Part shown: positions 24,390 to 33,313 of the stretch, one piece after another | Layout: every line of letters begins with the position of its first letter | Position numbering within the stretch: position 1 is the stretch's first letter | NCBI GenBank assembly: GCA_013377115.1 | Contig: JACAAW010000011.1 | Location: forward strand, 1 to 42,424 | DNA: 42,424 bases | Direction of reading: 5' to 3' | Source: Bacteroidota bacterium | GTDB lineage: Bacteria; Bacteroidota; Bacteroidia; Bacteroidales; CG2-30-32-10 | The notes under the pieces: model-generated | Told to the model about the DNA's origin: nothing | The model's input: the letters and a program-made list of their open reading frames with translations, nothing else | Databases searched by the model: none | Program-made: the position numbers and the translations under genes

Positions 24390-26660
24390 ATGAAAAGAAT
24401 TTTTACATTTCTTGTAATGATATTTGTTCTGTTTTCTATTTCTACAAATGCGCAACCCCTAAATGGAACTTATACTGTGGGAGGTGAAAATCCTACTTAC
24501 AAAACTCTAAAAGATGCTATCAATGGATTGGTTTTAAATGGTATTTATGGACCTGTCGTATTGAAAATTCGCGATGGAATTTACACAGAGCAAATAAATT
24601 TTCAACCAATTCCTGGAACAACTGAAAAGAATAATATTACAATAGTCTCAGAAAGTAATGATAGTACAAAAGTTACTTATGTTTTTTCGCCAACTCAAAG
24701 TGAAAATTACGTTCTAAAACTTTTTGGTTGTGATTATATTAATTTCAGTAAAATAAGTTTTCAATCAAAAGGTACTGATTTTGCATCAGTTGTAAAAATT
24801 GAGAATGGAGCTACTTTTAATTCATTCAATGGTTGCGTTTTTGAAGGAGTGTTTACCAATAATATAACAACCGACCTTAGTTTGGTTTTTGAAGGTGATG
24901 GAAAAAACAATGGAAATAAATTCCAGAATTCAGTATTTAAAAATGGTAGTATTGGATTGTTTTTTAATACTGGAGAAGCTTTGGTTGTTTATCATAATAA
25001 ATTTATTAATCAATACTATAAAGGTATAGAATTGTCCTATACTCCGAGTGTTATCGTTAATGAGAACGCAATAACTACTAGTACAGGAAATAATGAATAT
25101 ATTGCAATTGATGTTCAGTATAGCGAACGAAATATTGTCATTTCAAATAATCGGATCAATTTCGAAAGTGGCTATTATGGTATTTATTTATATTTCTGCA
25201 ATGGAACTGCTGATAAGCAAGGGATAATAATGAACAATTGTATTGGTATTTCTGGGAAAACTGGAACTGCCTATGGGATTTATGTAGGTTATTCCAATTT
25301 CTTAGCTTTTTATCATAATACAATTGATATTATTCGACCTGTGTATTCATCCAGAGCATTTAGCCAATCTGGTTCAAACAGCAGTGGAAATTTGAAATTG
25401 GCGAATAATATTTTTGCGAATTTGGGTGGTGGTTTTGCAATGTATGTTGAGCAACCTGCTTCTATTACCGGATCTAATTATAATAACCTTTTTACTACCG
25501 GCAGTATTTTTGGCTACTGGGGAAGTGCTAGAAAAGACTTTTCGGAATGGAAAACCGCAAGTGGAAAAGATGCCAACTCTATTTCGATAAATCCTGAATT
25601 TAGGACCGTATTTGATTGTTATGCACAATCCTTTATGCTTGACAATAAGGGGATTGGGATACCAGAAGTAATAATAGACATTAATGGTGAAAAGCGTGAT
25701 AAATCAACTCCTGATATTGGTGCTGTTGAATGGGCCGCTCCATCAAATGATGCAGGAATTGTTTCAATTGATAAATACCAGACCTTTTGTGTCTCTAAAA
25801 ATTCTGTTTTTGTAAATCTGAAGAATTTTGGATTAGAAGCTTTAAAGAATGTGAAAATTAACTGGTCAGTTAATGGAGTAATACAAAAACCATTTGTGTG
25901 GGAAGGTGACTTAGGACAGTCGAAAACACTCGAATCAATTAAGATTGGGGAGCAAAACTTTTCATTAGGGAAACAATACACTGTAATTGCATGGACGAGT
26001 AATCCAAATAATTCGAATGATGCTTTTTCTTTTAATGATACCGCAAAAGTATTGAATTCATATATTGCAATGACTGGAAATTATACGATTGGTGCAAACG
26101 GAAATTATAAAAATTTCAAAGATGCAATTTCTGATTTAGAACGAGGTGGAGTTTGCGGAAATGTGGTTTTTACAGTTAAAAATGGAACTTATAATGAGCA
26201 AATTACTATTAATGAAATTTCGGGAACCAATGCTCAAAATACTGTAAAATTTGTTTCTGAAACAAAAGATAGTACAAAGTTAATTATCGTTTTTAGTCCA
26301 ACTTCTGTCAAAAATAACTATACTTTAAGATTTAATGGATGCGACTTTGTTACATTTTCGCATATGAAAATAAAATCTATAGGAACAATATATTCAACCG
26401 CTATAAGAGTTGAAAATGGTTCCACAAATAATGGAATTACTAATTGTATTCTTGAAGGAATGCAGTGTACAACAAATTCTATTGAATCAAGTGTGCTATC
26501 TGAAGGCCCGGGAAAAAATACCAATAACATTATTAAAAACAATAATATTATTAATGGAAGTATAGGTATTTATTATAGCTCTGGAAGTGGTTCAGTAATT
26601 GAAGATAATAATTACCAAAACCAGTTTGCACAAAAATGCCAGTGGTGGAGAAAGTACTAA
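24390..26660 (+). CDS. Truncated secreted beta-helix protein (probably broken)
   Basis: The product is 756 residues: signal peptide (about 1-21, ending TNAQ), a right-handed beta-helix domain (about 25-455), an Ig-like CARDB-type segment (about 460-555), then a second copy of the first domain's start (from about 560). The copies align block by block (GxYTxG, FKDAIxxL, YxEQI, VFSPT, GCDxxxFS, NGSIG). Copy 2 stops matching at NQF, where copy 1 reads NQYYKGIEL, and the protein ends 10 residues later. No T9SS sorting domain is present, though its kin here have one. The stop codon overlaps a 49-bp perfect palindrome. I infer loss of the 3' part by deletion or rearrangement. One base less in the AAAAA run near 26634 would keep a frame open for about 25 more codons, but with no beta-helix likeness, so a simple frameshift does not explain it. 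Confidence 0.8.
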   Translation: MKRIFTFLVMIFVLFSISTNAQPLNGTYTVGGENPTYKTLKDAINGLVLNGIYGPVVLKIRDGIYTEQINFQPIPGTTEKNNITIVSESNDSTKVTYVFSPTQSENYVLKLFGCDYINFSKISFQSKGTDFASVVKIENGATFNSFNGCVFEGVFTNNITTDLSLVFEGDGKNNGNKFQNSVFKNGSIGLFFNTGEALVVYHNKFINQYYKGIELSYTPSVIVNENAITTSTGNNEYIAIDVQYSERNIVISNNRINFESGYYGIYLYFCNGTADKQGIIMNNCIGISGKTGTAYGIYVGYSNFLAFYHNTIDIIRPVYSSRAFSQSGSNSSGNLKLANNIFANLGGGFAMYVEQPASITGSNYNNLFTTGSIFGYWGSARKDFSEWKTASGKDANSISINPEFRTVFDCYAQSFMLDNKGIGIPEVIIDINGEKRDKSTPDIGAVEWAAPSNDAGIVSIDKYQTFCVSKNSVFVNLKNFGLEALKNVKINWSVNGVIQKPFVWEGDLGQSKTLESIKIGEQNFSLGKQYTVIAWTSNPNNSNDAFSFNDTAKVLNSYIAMTGNYTIGANGNYKNFKDAISDLERGGVCGNVVFTVKNGTYNEQITINEISGTNAQNTVKFVSETKDSTKLIIVFSPTSVKNNYTLRFNGCDFVTFSHMKIKSIGTIYSTAIRVENGSTNNGITNCILEGMQCTTNSIESSVLSEGPGKNTNNIIKNNNIINGSIGIYYSSGSGSVIEDNNYQNQFAQKCQWWRKY

Positions 26661-26707
26661 AAGAATATACTACAAAAGTTTTCAAAACTTTTGTAGTATA
26701 TTCTTTT
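26659..26707. terminator. 49-bp perfect palindrome between convergent genes
   Basis: Arms 26659-26682 and 26684-26707 (24 bases each, AAAAGAATATACTACAAAAG...) are exact reverse complements around a single C. It begins inside the stop codon of the beta-helix gene and ends 1 base before the stop of the DUF3127 gene. It can act as a terminator in both directions, but the stem is far longer than those of other terminators here. Confidence 0.85.
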
Positions 26708-26708
26708 C

Positions 26709-27056
26709 CTAAAACGGTAAAGAATCAGTTTCTTCTGGTTCAAAAGCACCAGGATCGGAACTATCTGCAATTGGCCCTTGATTTGATGATTGACTTGTAG
26801 TTTTTATCATCCAAGCTCTTGCTTCAGTGAACCAACGACCATTTCCTTCTCTACTTTCCAATTCGAAAGAGACATTTACTTCATCACCTACATTGAATGA
26901 AAATTTGTCAATTTTATCACCCCAAAGACTGAAACAAACTTTTTTTGGATAATCAGAAGCGGTTTCTATTACAAATTCTTTTTTTCTCCATGTTCCGTTT
27001 TTTCCTTCTCCAGTAACAAGTGGATTTACAACAATTACTTTTCCAGTGATGTCCAT
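26709..27056 (-). CDS. DUF3127 OB-fold protein with SSB-like tail
   Basis: The product is 115 residues. The first 90 form the DUF3127 domain, nearly restricted to Bacteroidota, with the family's KKEFVIET, YPKKVCFSLWGDK, VGDEVNVSFELESRE and RWFTEARAW blocks. A disordered Ser/Asp/Glu-rich tail ends TDSLPF, like the acidic tip of single-stranded DNA-binding proteins (D-D-D-[IL]-PF). I infer an SSB-like single-strand nucleic-acid-binding protein that may recruit partners through this tip; this has not been shown for the family as far as I know. The stop lies against the palindrome; a repeat element lies just upstream of the start. Confidence 0.88.
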   Translation of the reverse strand: MDITGKVIVVNPLVTGEGKNGTWRKKEFVIETASDYPKKVCFSLWGDKIDKFSFNVGDEVNVSFELESREGNGRWFTEARAWMIKTTSQSSNQGPIADSSDPGAFEPEETDSLPF

Positions 27057-27083
27057 TTATATGATTTTTTTAGTTTTTAATTG

Positions 27084-27154
27084 AGATTGCTTCATCTGCC
27101 TATTGGCCGATTCGCAATGACGTCATTGCGAGGGAGGAACGACCAAAGCAATCT
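27084..27154. repeat. Nested palindromic element, open form
   Basis: Outer arms AGATTGCTT (27084-27092) and AAGCAATCT (27146-27154) surround a perfect 18-bp palindrome CGCAATGACGTCATTGCG (27113-27130). It is the same half-units as at 1186-1273 arranged in reverse order. It lies between two minus-strand genes, close to the upstream gene's stop. Confidence 0.88.
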
Positions 27155-27160
27155 ATTTCT

Positions 27161-27922
27161 TTAGTTATTTATTCGTTTGATAATTCTTAATTTATGAGAG
27201 TATTTTTGTGTTTCTGTATTGAAAATGCCTTGATGATCAAGGGTATCAATTCTAACTTTTCCAGAAGCATGAATTATTTTTGACTTTCCTAAATAAATTC
27301 CGACATGTATGATATTTCCTTCTTCATTATCAAAAAAGACAAGGTCACCTTCAATAGCTTCGTTAATAAAATCAATTGTTTCTCCAATTTCTGCTTGCTT
27401 GTTTGCGTCACGAGGAATTTGAATACCATTAATTTTGTATACCATTTGTGATAATCCCGAGCAATCAATTCCAAAAGGGGAGCGCCCACCCCATAAATAA
27501 GGACTTCCCAAATATTTTATGGCGGTATCAATCAAATCATTTTTTTGAAATGGCTGATTACTTTTCCTTATTTCTCCATTAATATGATAATTCAGGTTTT
27601 GGAAATTCACTGTATTGTCTTTTATATCGGAAAGAGAGCTACCAAGGACAATATTTATTCTTGCATCCTTTGATTCCAGTGATCCAGAAATTTCATTAAA
27701 AATATTTTTGCCTGAATTTTCAATTGAAAGTGTTTTTGAAAATTGTTTAATATCAATCCATCCTTCGTAATCATCAATTGTTGTGATGATTTTTGCCCAT
27801 TTTTCAAAGCTTTCAATTATTTGAAATGTTTCTCCAAATAATATTTGGTTGGTCATTTCGCTGAGGTCGGATGGTTCTTTCCTGACAGGAATCATACTTA
27901 GTAAACAAATTCCGTATTCCAT
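27161..27922 (-). CDS. NlpC/P60 (C40) peptidase with SH3-like domains
   Basis: The product is 253 residues. SH3-like segments fill about 1-120 and the NlpC/P60 domain about 125-250. The catalytic set is visible: C154 in FGIDCSGL, H206 in NIIHVGIY, and a following polar residue H218 in IIHASGK. Such enzymes cut gamma-D-Glu-diaminopimelate links in peptidoglycan or its fragments. No signal peptide is seen, so it may work on recycled muropeptides in the cytoplasm or be exported by another route. The ATG at 27922 is chosen: the frame extends seven codons to a TTG at 27943, but that TTG lies inside the -7 promoter element and the protein family opens MxYGICxLSxIPVR at this point. Confidence 0.93.
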   Translation of the reverse strand: MEYGICLLSMIPVRKEPSDLSEMTNQILFGETFQIIESFEKWAKIITTIDDYEGWIDIKQFSKTLSIENSGKNIFNEISGSLESKDARINIVLGSSLSDIKDNTVNFQNLNYHINGEIRKSNQPFQKNDLIDTAIKYLGSPYLWGGRSPFGIDCSGLSQMVYKINGIQIPRDANKQAEIGETIDFINEAIEGDLVFFDNEEGNIIHVGIYLGKSKIIHASGKVRIDTLDHQGIFNTETQKYSHKLRIIKRINN

Positions 27923-27940
27923 ATTGGCAATTATTTTATG

Positions 27941-27971
27941 CAAACCTAACGATTATTCTGAAATTTACCAA
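27941..27971 (-). promoter_or_regulatory. Promoter of the NlpC/P60 gene
   Basis: On the minus strand TTG (27969-27971), 20 bases, then TAGGTTTG (27941-27948): a full Bacteroidota -33/-7 match. Transcription would begin near 27935, only about 13 bases before the ATG at 27922. Confidence 0.8.
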
Positions 27972-27973
27972 AG

Positions 27974-28411
27974 TTAAAAATTAGTTAAAATTTCCCAGTC
28001 TTCTATTTCTCCATTGATAATAGTAAATAGTGGGTGAGGTGGTATTGAATTATTCTGATTGTTTTCTTTGAATTTTCGGGGATCTCTGGTTTTTAATTTA
28101 TTTTGAAGATGGGTGAATTCATAATTCAATTGTTCAGAATTTAAGGATATTTTATCTTGAAAAATTGGTTGATTTATTTTATTTATATTGAAATTAAAAC
28201 CTCTTTTTTGAGATTCGAAATAAACTTCCTGAAGATAAAAATTGATTGCATTTAAAGGGTTTGCATTTTTCTTGAATCTCGATAACTGTGGATGGAATTT
28301 ATAACCTCTGGTTTTATTTTCTAAAACATTTTTTGCCAAAAGTGTTTCTCTCCAGAGGGCAACCAAGCCTTTAGAGTCCAATAAACTGGGATGTAACGAC
28401 CATATTCTCAT
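27974..28411 (-). CDS. Pyrimidine-dimer DNA glycosylase family protein (Pyr_excise-like)
   Basis: The product is 145 residues. It opens MRIWSLHPSLLDSKGLVAL and continues WRETLLAKNVL, then GYKFHPQLSRFK, the conserved blocks of the Pyr_excise family (PF03013), whose phage T4 member DenV cuts DNA at UV pyrimidine dimers. The bacterial family members of this form are shorter or different in their C-terminal part, and activity is not shown for most. The start at 28411 is chosen because the family begins exactly there; the frame is open upstream but overlaps the susD terminator stem and the end of susD. It sits on the same strand after susD, separated by that terminator. Confidence 0.85.
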   Translation of the reverse strand: MRIWSLHPSLLDSKGLVALWRETLLAKNVLENKTRGYKFHPQLSRFKKNANPLNAINFYLQEVYFESQKRGFNFNINKINQPIFQDKISLNSEQLNYEFTHLQNKLKTRDPRKFKENNQNNSIPPHPLFTIINGEIEDWEILTNF

Positions 28412-28430
28412 TTTGTAAAGGTATAAAAAC

Positions 28431-28455
28431 AAAAAGCCCCAGAAAGGGGCTTTTT
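28431..28455 (-). terminator. Terminator of the susC-susD operon
   Basis: AAAAAGCCCC (28431-28440) pairs with GGGGCTTTTT (28446-28455) around AGAAA. The U tract is contained in the stem's AT part on the minus strand. It begins 18 bases after the susD stop. Confidence 0.92.
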
Positions 28456-28472
28456 GAAAGAATAAGGATCTT

Positions 28473-29972
28473 TTAGTATTTATCCCAGAATAATTTTGTT
28501 GAAACAGCATCTCCGTTTGGAGTAATAGATTGTAAATTTATTGAAGCTGCAGCAGCTGTAAAATTAACTCCATTTAAAGTTTGTTCAGCAATTGGGAAAG
28601 TATAACGTACAGGTACATCAGAAAAAGCACCTGGAGGAGCAACCAATACTGGAAAATCAAATTTTCTCCATGATTGCCATCCTTCAAATCCACGATTATA
28701 CATTGCAATCCATTTTTGAGTACCAATTTTTTGCTTAAAAGTACCTGTTGCAGTAGTATAAGCAACTGATGCTTGAGCAAGATAAGTGTTAGCATCAGTT
28801 ACGGTTCCTCCCCAATAGGTGATAGAAGCAGTAATTCCTGCGTTATAATGAGATTCAGCTGTTCCACCAACAGCAAAAGAATTTTCGGCTGCTTCCGCTA
28901 AAAGGAATTCTACTTCAGCATAATCTAAAATAGTACCTTCAAAAGTAGGATCTTGTATAGCTCCAGCAACATGAGAAAATTTCGAATATCTATTGTAGAT
29001 ACCGTAAGTACCTCCAATATATACCGCTGGATAAGTACCTGGGACAGTTGAAGTGTCTTTTAAAGTGAAAAAGAATGGACGACGAGGGTCATTCAAACCG
29101 TTCATAGCATCAACTATAGTGTTTGCTGGAACAAAGTCATGTCTACCACTAGAAACTAAATCCACATAAATTGGATTAGCATTGGGTGAACTGCTAAGAT
29201 AAACGATTCTAGCATTATCAGCATTAGAGGAAAATACATTTGGTGCTGCAGCTTCAACAGTAGTTTTTGCTAAAGTAGGGTTAACATCAGATAATAACAT
29301 TCCCATTCTCAATTTAAGAGAATTTGCAAATTTTATCCAACTTGCAACATCACCTCCATACATATTGTCAGCTGTACCAAAACTTTCAGCAGCGGCATCC
29401 ATATTTGAAATAGATAAATTAATTCTAGTGATTAAATCTACATAAATATCCAATCCCTTATCATATTTTGGCAAAGGAATGTCAATGTTTAATGCTTGAG
29501 AATTTAATGAAGTATTTATCGCACCAGAATAAGGAACATCACCAAAAGATTCAACTAAAACGCTATATGTATAAACATTAAGTGCTTCAATAATAGCGAG
29601 TTTGTTTTTAAGAATCGCTGGATCTTCTAATGGATTGACGTTCTCTTTTAAAAATTTTGAAGCTTGATCTAAATTTTTCAATACTTTTAAATAAAGTCTA
29701 TCCCAATGATTGTCAGGAATAGATCTATTTGTTAAATTGTATTTAGCTTCATCATAATAAGTGGTTTCTGTCCAATATTGAGCAAAAAGTCTAAAAACGT
29801 TATTATTAACGTTGGTACTTACCATTTGGTCAAATAGGTTTTTTTGAGCACCTGTAAACAGTGTTTCTCCTGTTACTACAGAAGGGTCTTTGGTGTTTTG
29901 ATTCAGATCCTCTAACTTCGAACATGAAGCAAAAACCATGAAGACTGAAATAATCATTAATATTTTTTTCAT
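28473..29972 (-). CDS. SusD/RagB-family outer-membrane lipoprotein (SusD-like_2)
   Basis: The product is 499 residues, with a lipoprotein signal peptide ending FASC (Cys17). The body matches the SusD-like_2 branch (PF12771): TGAQKNLFDQMV near the start, YWTETTYYDEAKYN, a central VESFGDVPYSGA, and WIKFANSLKLRMGM, ahead of the C-terminal half with EVEFLLAEAAEN. The protein would sit on the outer membrane surface over its SusC partner and catch a nutrient for transport. It is the second gene of the pair, 11 bases after susC, with a terminator. No glycoside hydrolase, protease or sensor adjoins, so the substrate cannot be read from context; it could be peptide or glycan. Confidence 0.94.
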   Translation of the reverse strand: MKKILMIISVFMVFASCSKLEDLNQNTKDPSVVTGETLFTGAQKNLFDQMVSTNVNNNVFRLFAQYWTETTYYDEAKYNLTNRSIPDNHWDRLYLKVLKNLDQASKFLKENVNPLEDPAILKNKLAIIEALNVYTYSVLVESFGDVPYSGAINTSLNSQALNIDIPLPKYDKGLDIYVDLITRINLSISNMDAAAESFGTADNMYGGDVASWIKFANSLKLRMGMLLSDVNPTLAKTTVEAAAPNVFSSNADNARIVYLSSSPNANPIYVDLVSSGRHDFVPANTIVDAMNGLNDPRRPFFFTLKDTSTVPGTYPAVYIGGTYGIYNRYSKFSHVAGAIQDPTFEGTILDYAEVEFLLAEAAENSFAVGGTAESHYNAGITASITYWGGTVTDANTYLAQASVAYTTATGTFKQKIGTQKWIAMYNRGFEGWQSWRKFDFPVLVAPPGAFSDVPVRYTFPIAEQTLNGVNFTAAAASINLQSITPNGDAVSTKLFWDKY

Positions 29973-29983
29973 AATACTTTTTT

Positions 29984-32900
29984 TTAAAAATTAAGTTTAA
30001 GATTAAATCCAAAATCACGAGTTGAAGGAAGTGAACCGGTTGTATATCCTTGTAGATTTCCAGCACCTAGGCCAGATTCAGGATCAACATAAGGGATGTT
30101 TTTGAATATGGTCCATACGTTTGAGCCAACAACACTTAAAGTTGCACCAGTAAAAAAACATTTGGTGAACATTGTTGAAGGTAAAGTATAAGATAAGGAA
30201 ATTTCTCTTAATTTAACGTAAGTTGCATCATACACAAAGGCAGCATTAGGTAAGTTTGCAGCATATCCGAATCCAGTATAATCATAAGCTTCGTAGCGAG
30301 TTGTGTTTACTGTTCCGTCTGCATAAACTCCTTCATTAATATAACCACCAGTAGCATTACCAGGAATTAAACCGCTTGAAGGATCACTTGTAGTATTATA
30401 AACAGGATTTCTCACAGGATTACCTAAATCATTAATATAAGCAGTTTCGTCATACAATCCAGTTGACATACCATAATACATATCTAATGAGAAAATGTCG
30501 CCACCTTTTTGCATGTCAATTAAGAAACTAAATGCCCAATTTTTGTAGGTTAGAGTATTGGTGATACCACCATTCCAATCAGGATTAACATTTCCAATTA
30601 CATTATCGGAAGTTGAAGTTTGTAAATAAGCTCCAGTAGTTTCATCAATTATTCTTTCTGAAGCTATTGGATTGTCTGGGTGAAGATAAACATAGTCAGT
30701 TCCACAAATAACTCCATAAGCTTCACCAACTCTAGCATTAATAGTAACACCTCCTTGGAAAGTACCTAATTGCAAATTGTCAACACCTTCTATCAAAGAT
30801 AAAACCTTGTTGGTGTTTTTTGCCCACATAATGTTTACATCCCATTTGAATTTACCTTTTTTAACTGGTGTAAGCATTAAAGCTAATTCAACTCCACTAT
30901 TTTGAATTTCACCTGCATTAATCATTTTATATGCATATCCAGTTGAAGAGGAAATAGCTAATGGCATAATTTGATCAGTTGAATTAGTTTTGTATAAAGC
31001 TAAATCAAAACCAACTCTTCTGCCAAAGAAGAACATTTCCAAACCACCTTCTAAACTATTTGTTTTTTCTGGTTTTAGTTCTGGATTTTTCTTAGTTGAA
31101 TTTGCAGCTGTTATGGTAGAATTGTAAGCTGTTAAGAAAGTATAATTATCAGTTAATTGATCAAAACCAGGGCTATTTCCTACCATTGCATAATTTAATC
31201 GAACTTTACCAAATGATAACCATTCATATTTAGTTAATAAATTTGAAAAAATCAAACTACCAGCAATTGAAGGATAGTAATAAACTGCGTTATCTACAGG
31301 AAGAGTTGAAGAATGGTCGCGTCTAATAGTTCCTGATAAATAAGCAAGATTTTTATAGCCCAAATCTGCACTTGCATAAAGTCCATTTACCCCAATTTTT
31401 GATGATAATTCCTTAGAATAGGGAAGTGGGTCGGCACTATTTTGAAGAGAATATAAACCAGGGATTACTAAGCCACCACTTGTAGATGAAATAAGTCTAT
31501 CGTAATTTGTTCTTCTAGTATTTGAACCAATAACTCCCTTTAAATTTAAGGCTTTAGATAAATCTTTGTGGAAATTTAACATCAAATCATAGTTTGTTTC
31601 ACTAAAACTAATGTCTCTTCTTAAGTAGCCAGAACCTTGATCACTTCTAGTACCACTACCGTCAGCTCCAGAAGTACCTATTCCAAAAGGAGTAGGAATA
31701 CTTCCAACTGCTCTTCTTTCCTCCTCTAATTGACTGTATGTATCAGTTGATGCTCTTCCATAAACATCGAACCAATCATTAACTTGATAATTTAATGCGA
31801 TATTACCAATAAAACGATTTCTACTATCAGTTTCATAGTTTTCGTAACGAGTCCAATAATAATTGTCCCAATAAATTGGTTGCGGATCAGTAGGATCAGC
31901 ATAATTCCAAGTCACATTTCTTAAATTATTATCATACATGTCTTTTTGGTCTTGAATATCAACATTAGTTTCCATCCATTGACGGAAGGAGCCCATGATA
32001 TTATCACTATAACCTGTTGAGTTTCTTCCTTTACCTTTTTGTTTGGAGTAGTTTGCAGAACCAGTTGCTACCAATTTATCAGTAACTTTCCAACTTCCGT
32101 TTAATAAAACATTATCTTTTTTCAATTCACTATTTGGCATTAAACCATTTTGTTTATAATTGGTATAAGATAATCTATAAGAACCTAAATCGAACGAATT
32201 GTCAATAGAGATACTATTGTTTAAAGTAAGAGGTTTTTCGAAAAAAGTATTAGGACCATTTTTTGCAGCCACCCAAGGGGTTGCTTTCATGTAATTTGGA
32301 GATTTTGGATCTACTGCATCCCATTGATAAACCAATAAGGTAGGATCAAATTTTGGACCATAAGAAGCATCATCAATCATATTTGAACATTGTTCATCTA
32401 CTCCATCGCCATTAATGTCAGAGTAAGTCCAATAGTCTCCATAACCTGCTCCATATTGATTCTGATATGTTGGCATGGTGCTTTTATCAAGGAATCCCAT
32501 GGTGATACCTGAATTAAATGTAACTCCAATACCTTTTTTTGTTGTTCCAAGTTTAGAAGAGTTACCTTTTTTGGTTGTAATCATAACAACTCCACCTGCG
32601 GCTCTAGATCCATAAAGTGCAGTTGCAGCAGAACCTTTAAGTACGTTTACTGATTCAATGTCATCAGGATTAATATCTGATGCAGCATTTCCATAATCGT
32701 AACCTATACCAGCTTGTTTTTGTGAAGTAGTATTTGTAATGTCATTACTAACAGGAACTCCATCAATAACGTATAAAACTTGGTTGTCACCAGTTAGAGA
32801 TTTGCTTCCACGTAAAATTACATTTGTGGAACCACCCATATTGGTTGTTTTCTTAATTTGAACTCCAGAAACTTTACCTGATAGAGAATTCATAAAGTTA

Positions 32901-33313
32901 TCTGATTTTACTGTCGAAACATTATCACCTTTAATTTCTTGAGTCGAATAACCCAGAGATTTTTTTTCACGGGTGATACCCAATGCAGTTACAACAACTT
33001 CGTCCATTCTCATAATGTCGCTTTCTAGAACAACATCAAAAGAATTCGATTCAGTTAGAATAACTTCTTGTTTTTTCATTCCAATAAAAGAAAACATTAA
33101 TTTTTTCTTTCCTTCAGGAACTGAAATTTGATATTTTCCGTCGATATCAGTAACTGTACCAACAGTTGTGCCTACAACACTAACGTTTACTCCTGGTATG
33201 GATTTGCCATCATCTTTGGCTGTAACCCTTCCAGAAATTGTACGTTTTTGTGCATTGGCAACTTGAATGCTAATAATCAGTAGCATAGCAAGAAATGCAA
33301 ACATTTTTTTCAT
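29984..33313 (-). CDS. SusC/RagA-family TonB-linked outer-membrane protein
   Basis: The product is 1109 residues. A signal peptide (about 1-21, ending ANAQ) precedes a carboxypeptidase-D-like regulatory domain (about 24-110, ISGRVTAKDDGKSIPGVNV). The TonB box DEVVVTALG is next (about 104-112), then a plug (about 120-240, with VLYVIDGVPV and KGSAATALYGSRAAGGV, the classic SusC motif), and a 22-strand beta barrel ending FNLKLNF. It imports large solutes across the outer membrane with energy from TonB and is paired with the SusD-like gene 11 bases downstream. The upstream spacer to rplS has no regulator gene. The TonB domain protein at 13547-15952 is an unusual TonB candidate in the same window. 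Confidence 0.96.
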   Translation of the reverse strand: MKKMFAFLAMLLIISIQVANAQKRTISGRVTAKDDGKSIPGVNVSVVGTTVGTVTDIDGKYQISVPEGKKKLMFSFIGMKKQEVILTESNSFDVVLESDIMRMDEVVVTALGITREKKSLGYSTQEIKGDNVSTVKSDNFMNSLSGKVSGVQIKKTTNMGGSTNVILRGSKSLTGDNQVLYVIDGVPVSNDITNTTSQKQAGIGYDYGNAASDINPDDIESVNVLKGSAATALYGSRAAGGVVMITTKKGNSSKLGTTKKGIGVTFNSGITMGFLDKSTMPTYQNQYGAGYGDYWTYSDINGDGVDEQCSNMIDDASYGPKFDPTLLVYQWDAVDPKSPNYMKATPWVAAKNGPNTFFEKPLTLNNSISIDNSFDLGSYRLSYTNYKQNGLMPNSELKKDNVLLNGSWKVTDKLVATGSANYSKQKGKGRNSTGYSDNIMGSFRQWMETNVDIQDQKDMYDNNLRNVTWNYADPTDPQPIYWDNYYWTRYENYETDSRNRFIGNIALNYQVNDWFDVYGRASTDTYSQLEEERRAVGSIPTPFGIGTSGADGSGTRSDQGSGYLRRDISFSETNYDLMLNFHKDLSKALNLKGVIGSNTRRTNYDRLISSTSGGLVIPGLYSLQNSADPLPYSKELSSKIGVNGLYASADLGYKNLAYLSGTIRRDHSSTLPVDNAVYYYPSIAGSLIFSNLLTKYEWLSFGKVRLNYAMVGNSPGFDQLTDNYTFLTAYNSTITAANSTKKNPELKPEKTNSLEGGLEMFFFGRRVGFDLALYKTNSTDQIMPLAISSSTGYAYKMINAGEIQNSGVELALMLTPVKKGKFKWDVNIMWAKNTNKVLSLIEGVDNLQLGTFQGGVTINARVGEAYGVICGTDYVYLHPDNPIASERIIDETTGAYLQTSTSDNVIGNVNPDWNGGITNTLTYKNWAFSFLIDMQKGGDIFSLDMYYGMSTGLYDETAYINDLGNPVRNPVYNTTSDPSSGLIPGNATGGYINEGVYADGTVNTTRYEAYDYTGFGYAANLPNAAFVYDATYVKLREISLSYTLPSTMFTKCFFTGATLSVVGSNVWTIFKNIPYVDPESGLGAGNLQGYTTGSLPSTRDFGFNLKLNF

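Noticed and set aside
26625-26712. A simple one-base frameshift in the AAAAA run as the cause of the short beta-helix protein
   Set aside because: The other frame stays open only about 25 codons, across the palindrome, and shows no likeness to domain copy 1, so sequence is missing rather than only shifted.
28412-28510. Longer N-terminus for the pyrimidine-dimer glycosylase-like protein
   Set aside because: It would translate the susD terminator stem and overlap susD; the family starts at MRIWSLHP.
28473-33313. A full polysaccharide utilisation locus
   Set aside because: Only the SusC/SusD pair is present; no glycoside hydrolase, lyase, sulfatase or hybrid sensor adjoins, so the substrate type cannot be claimed.
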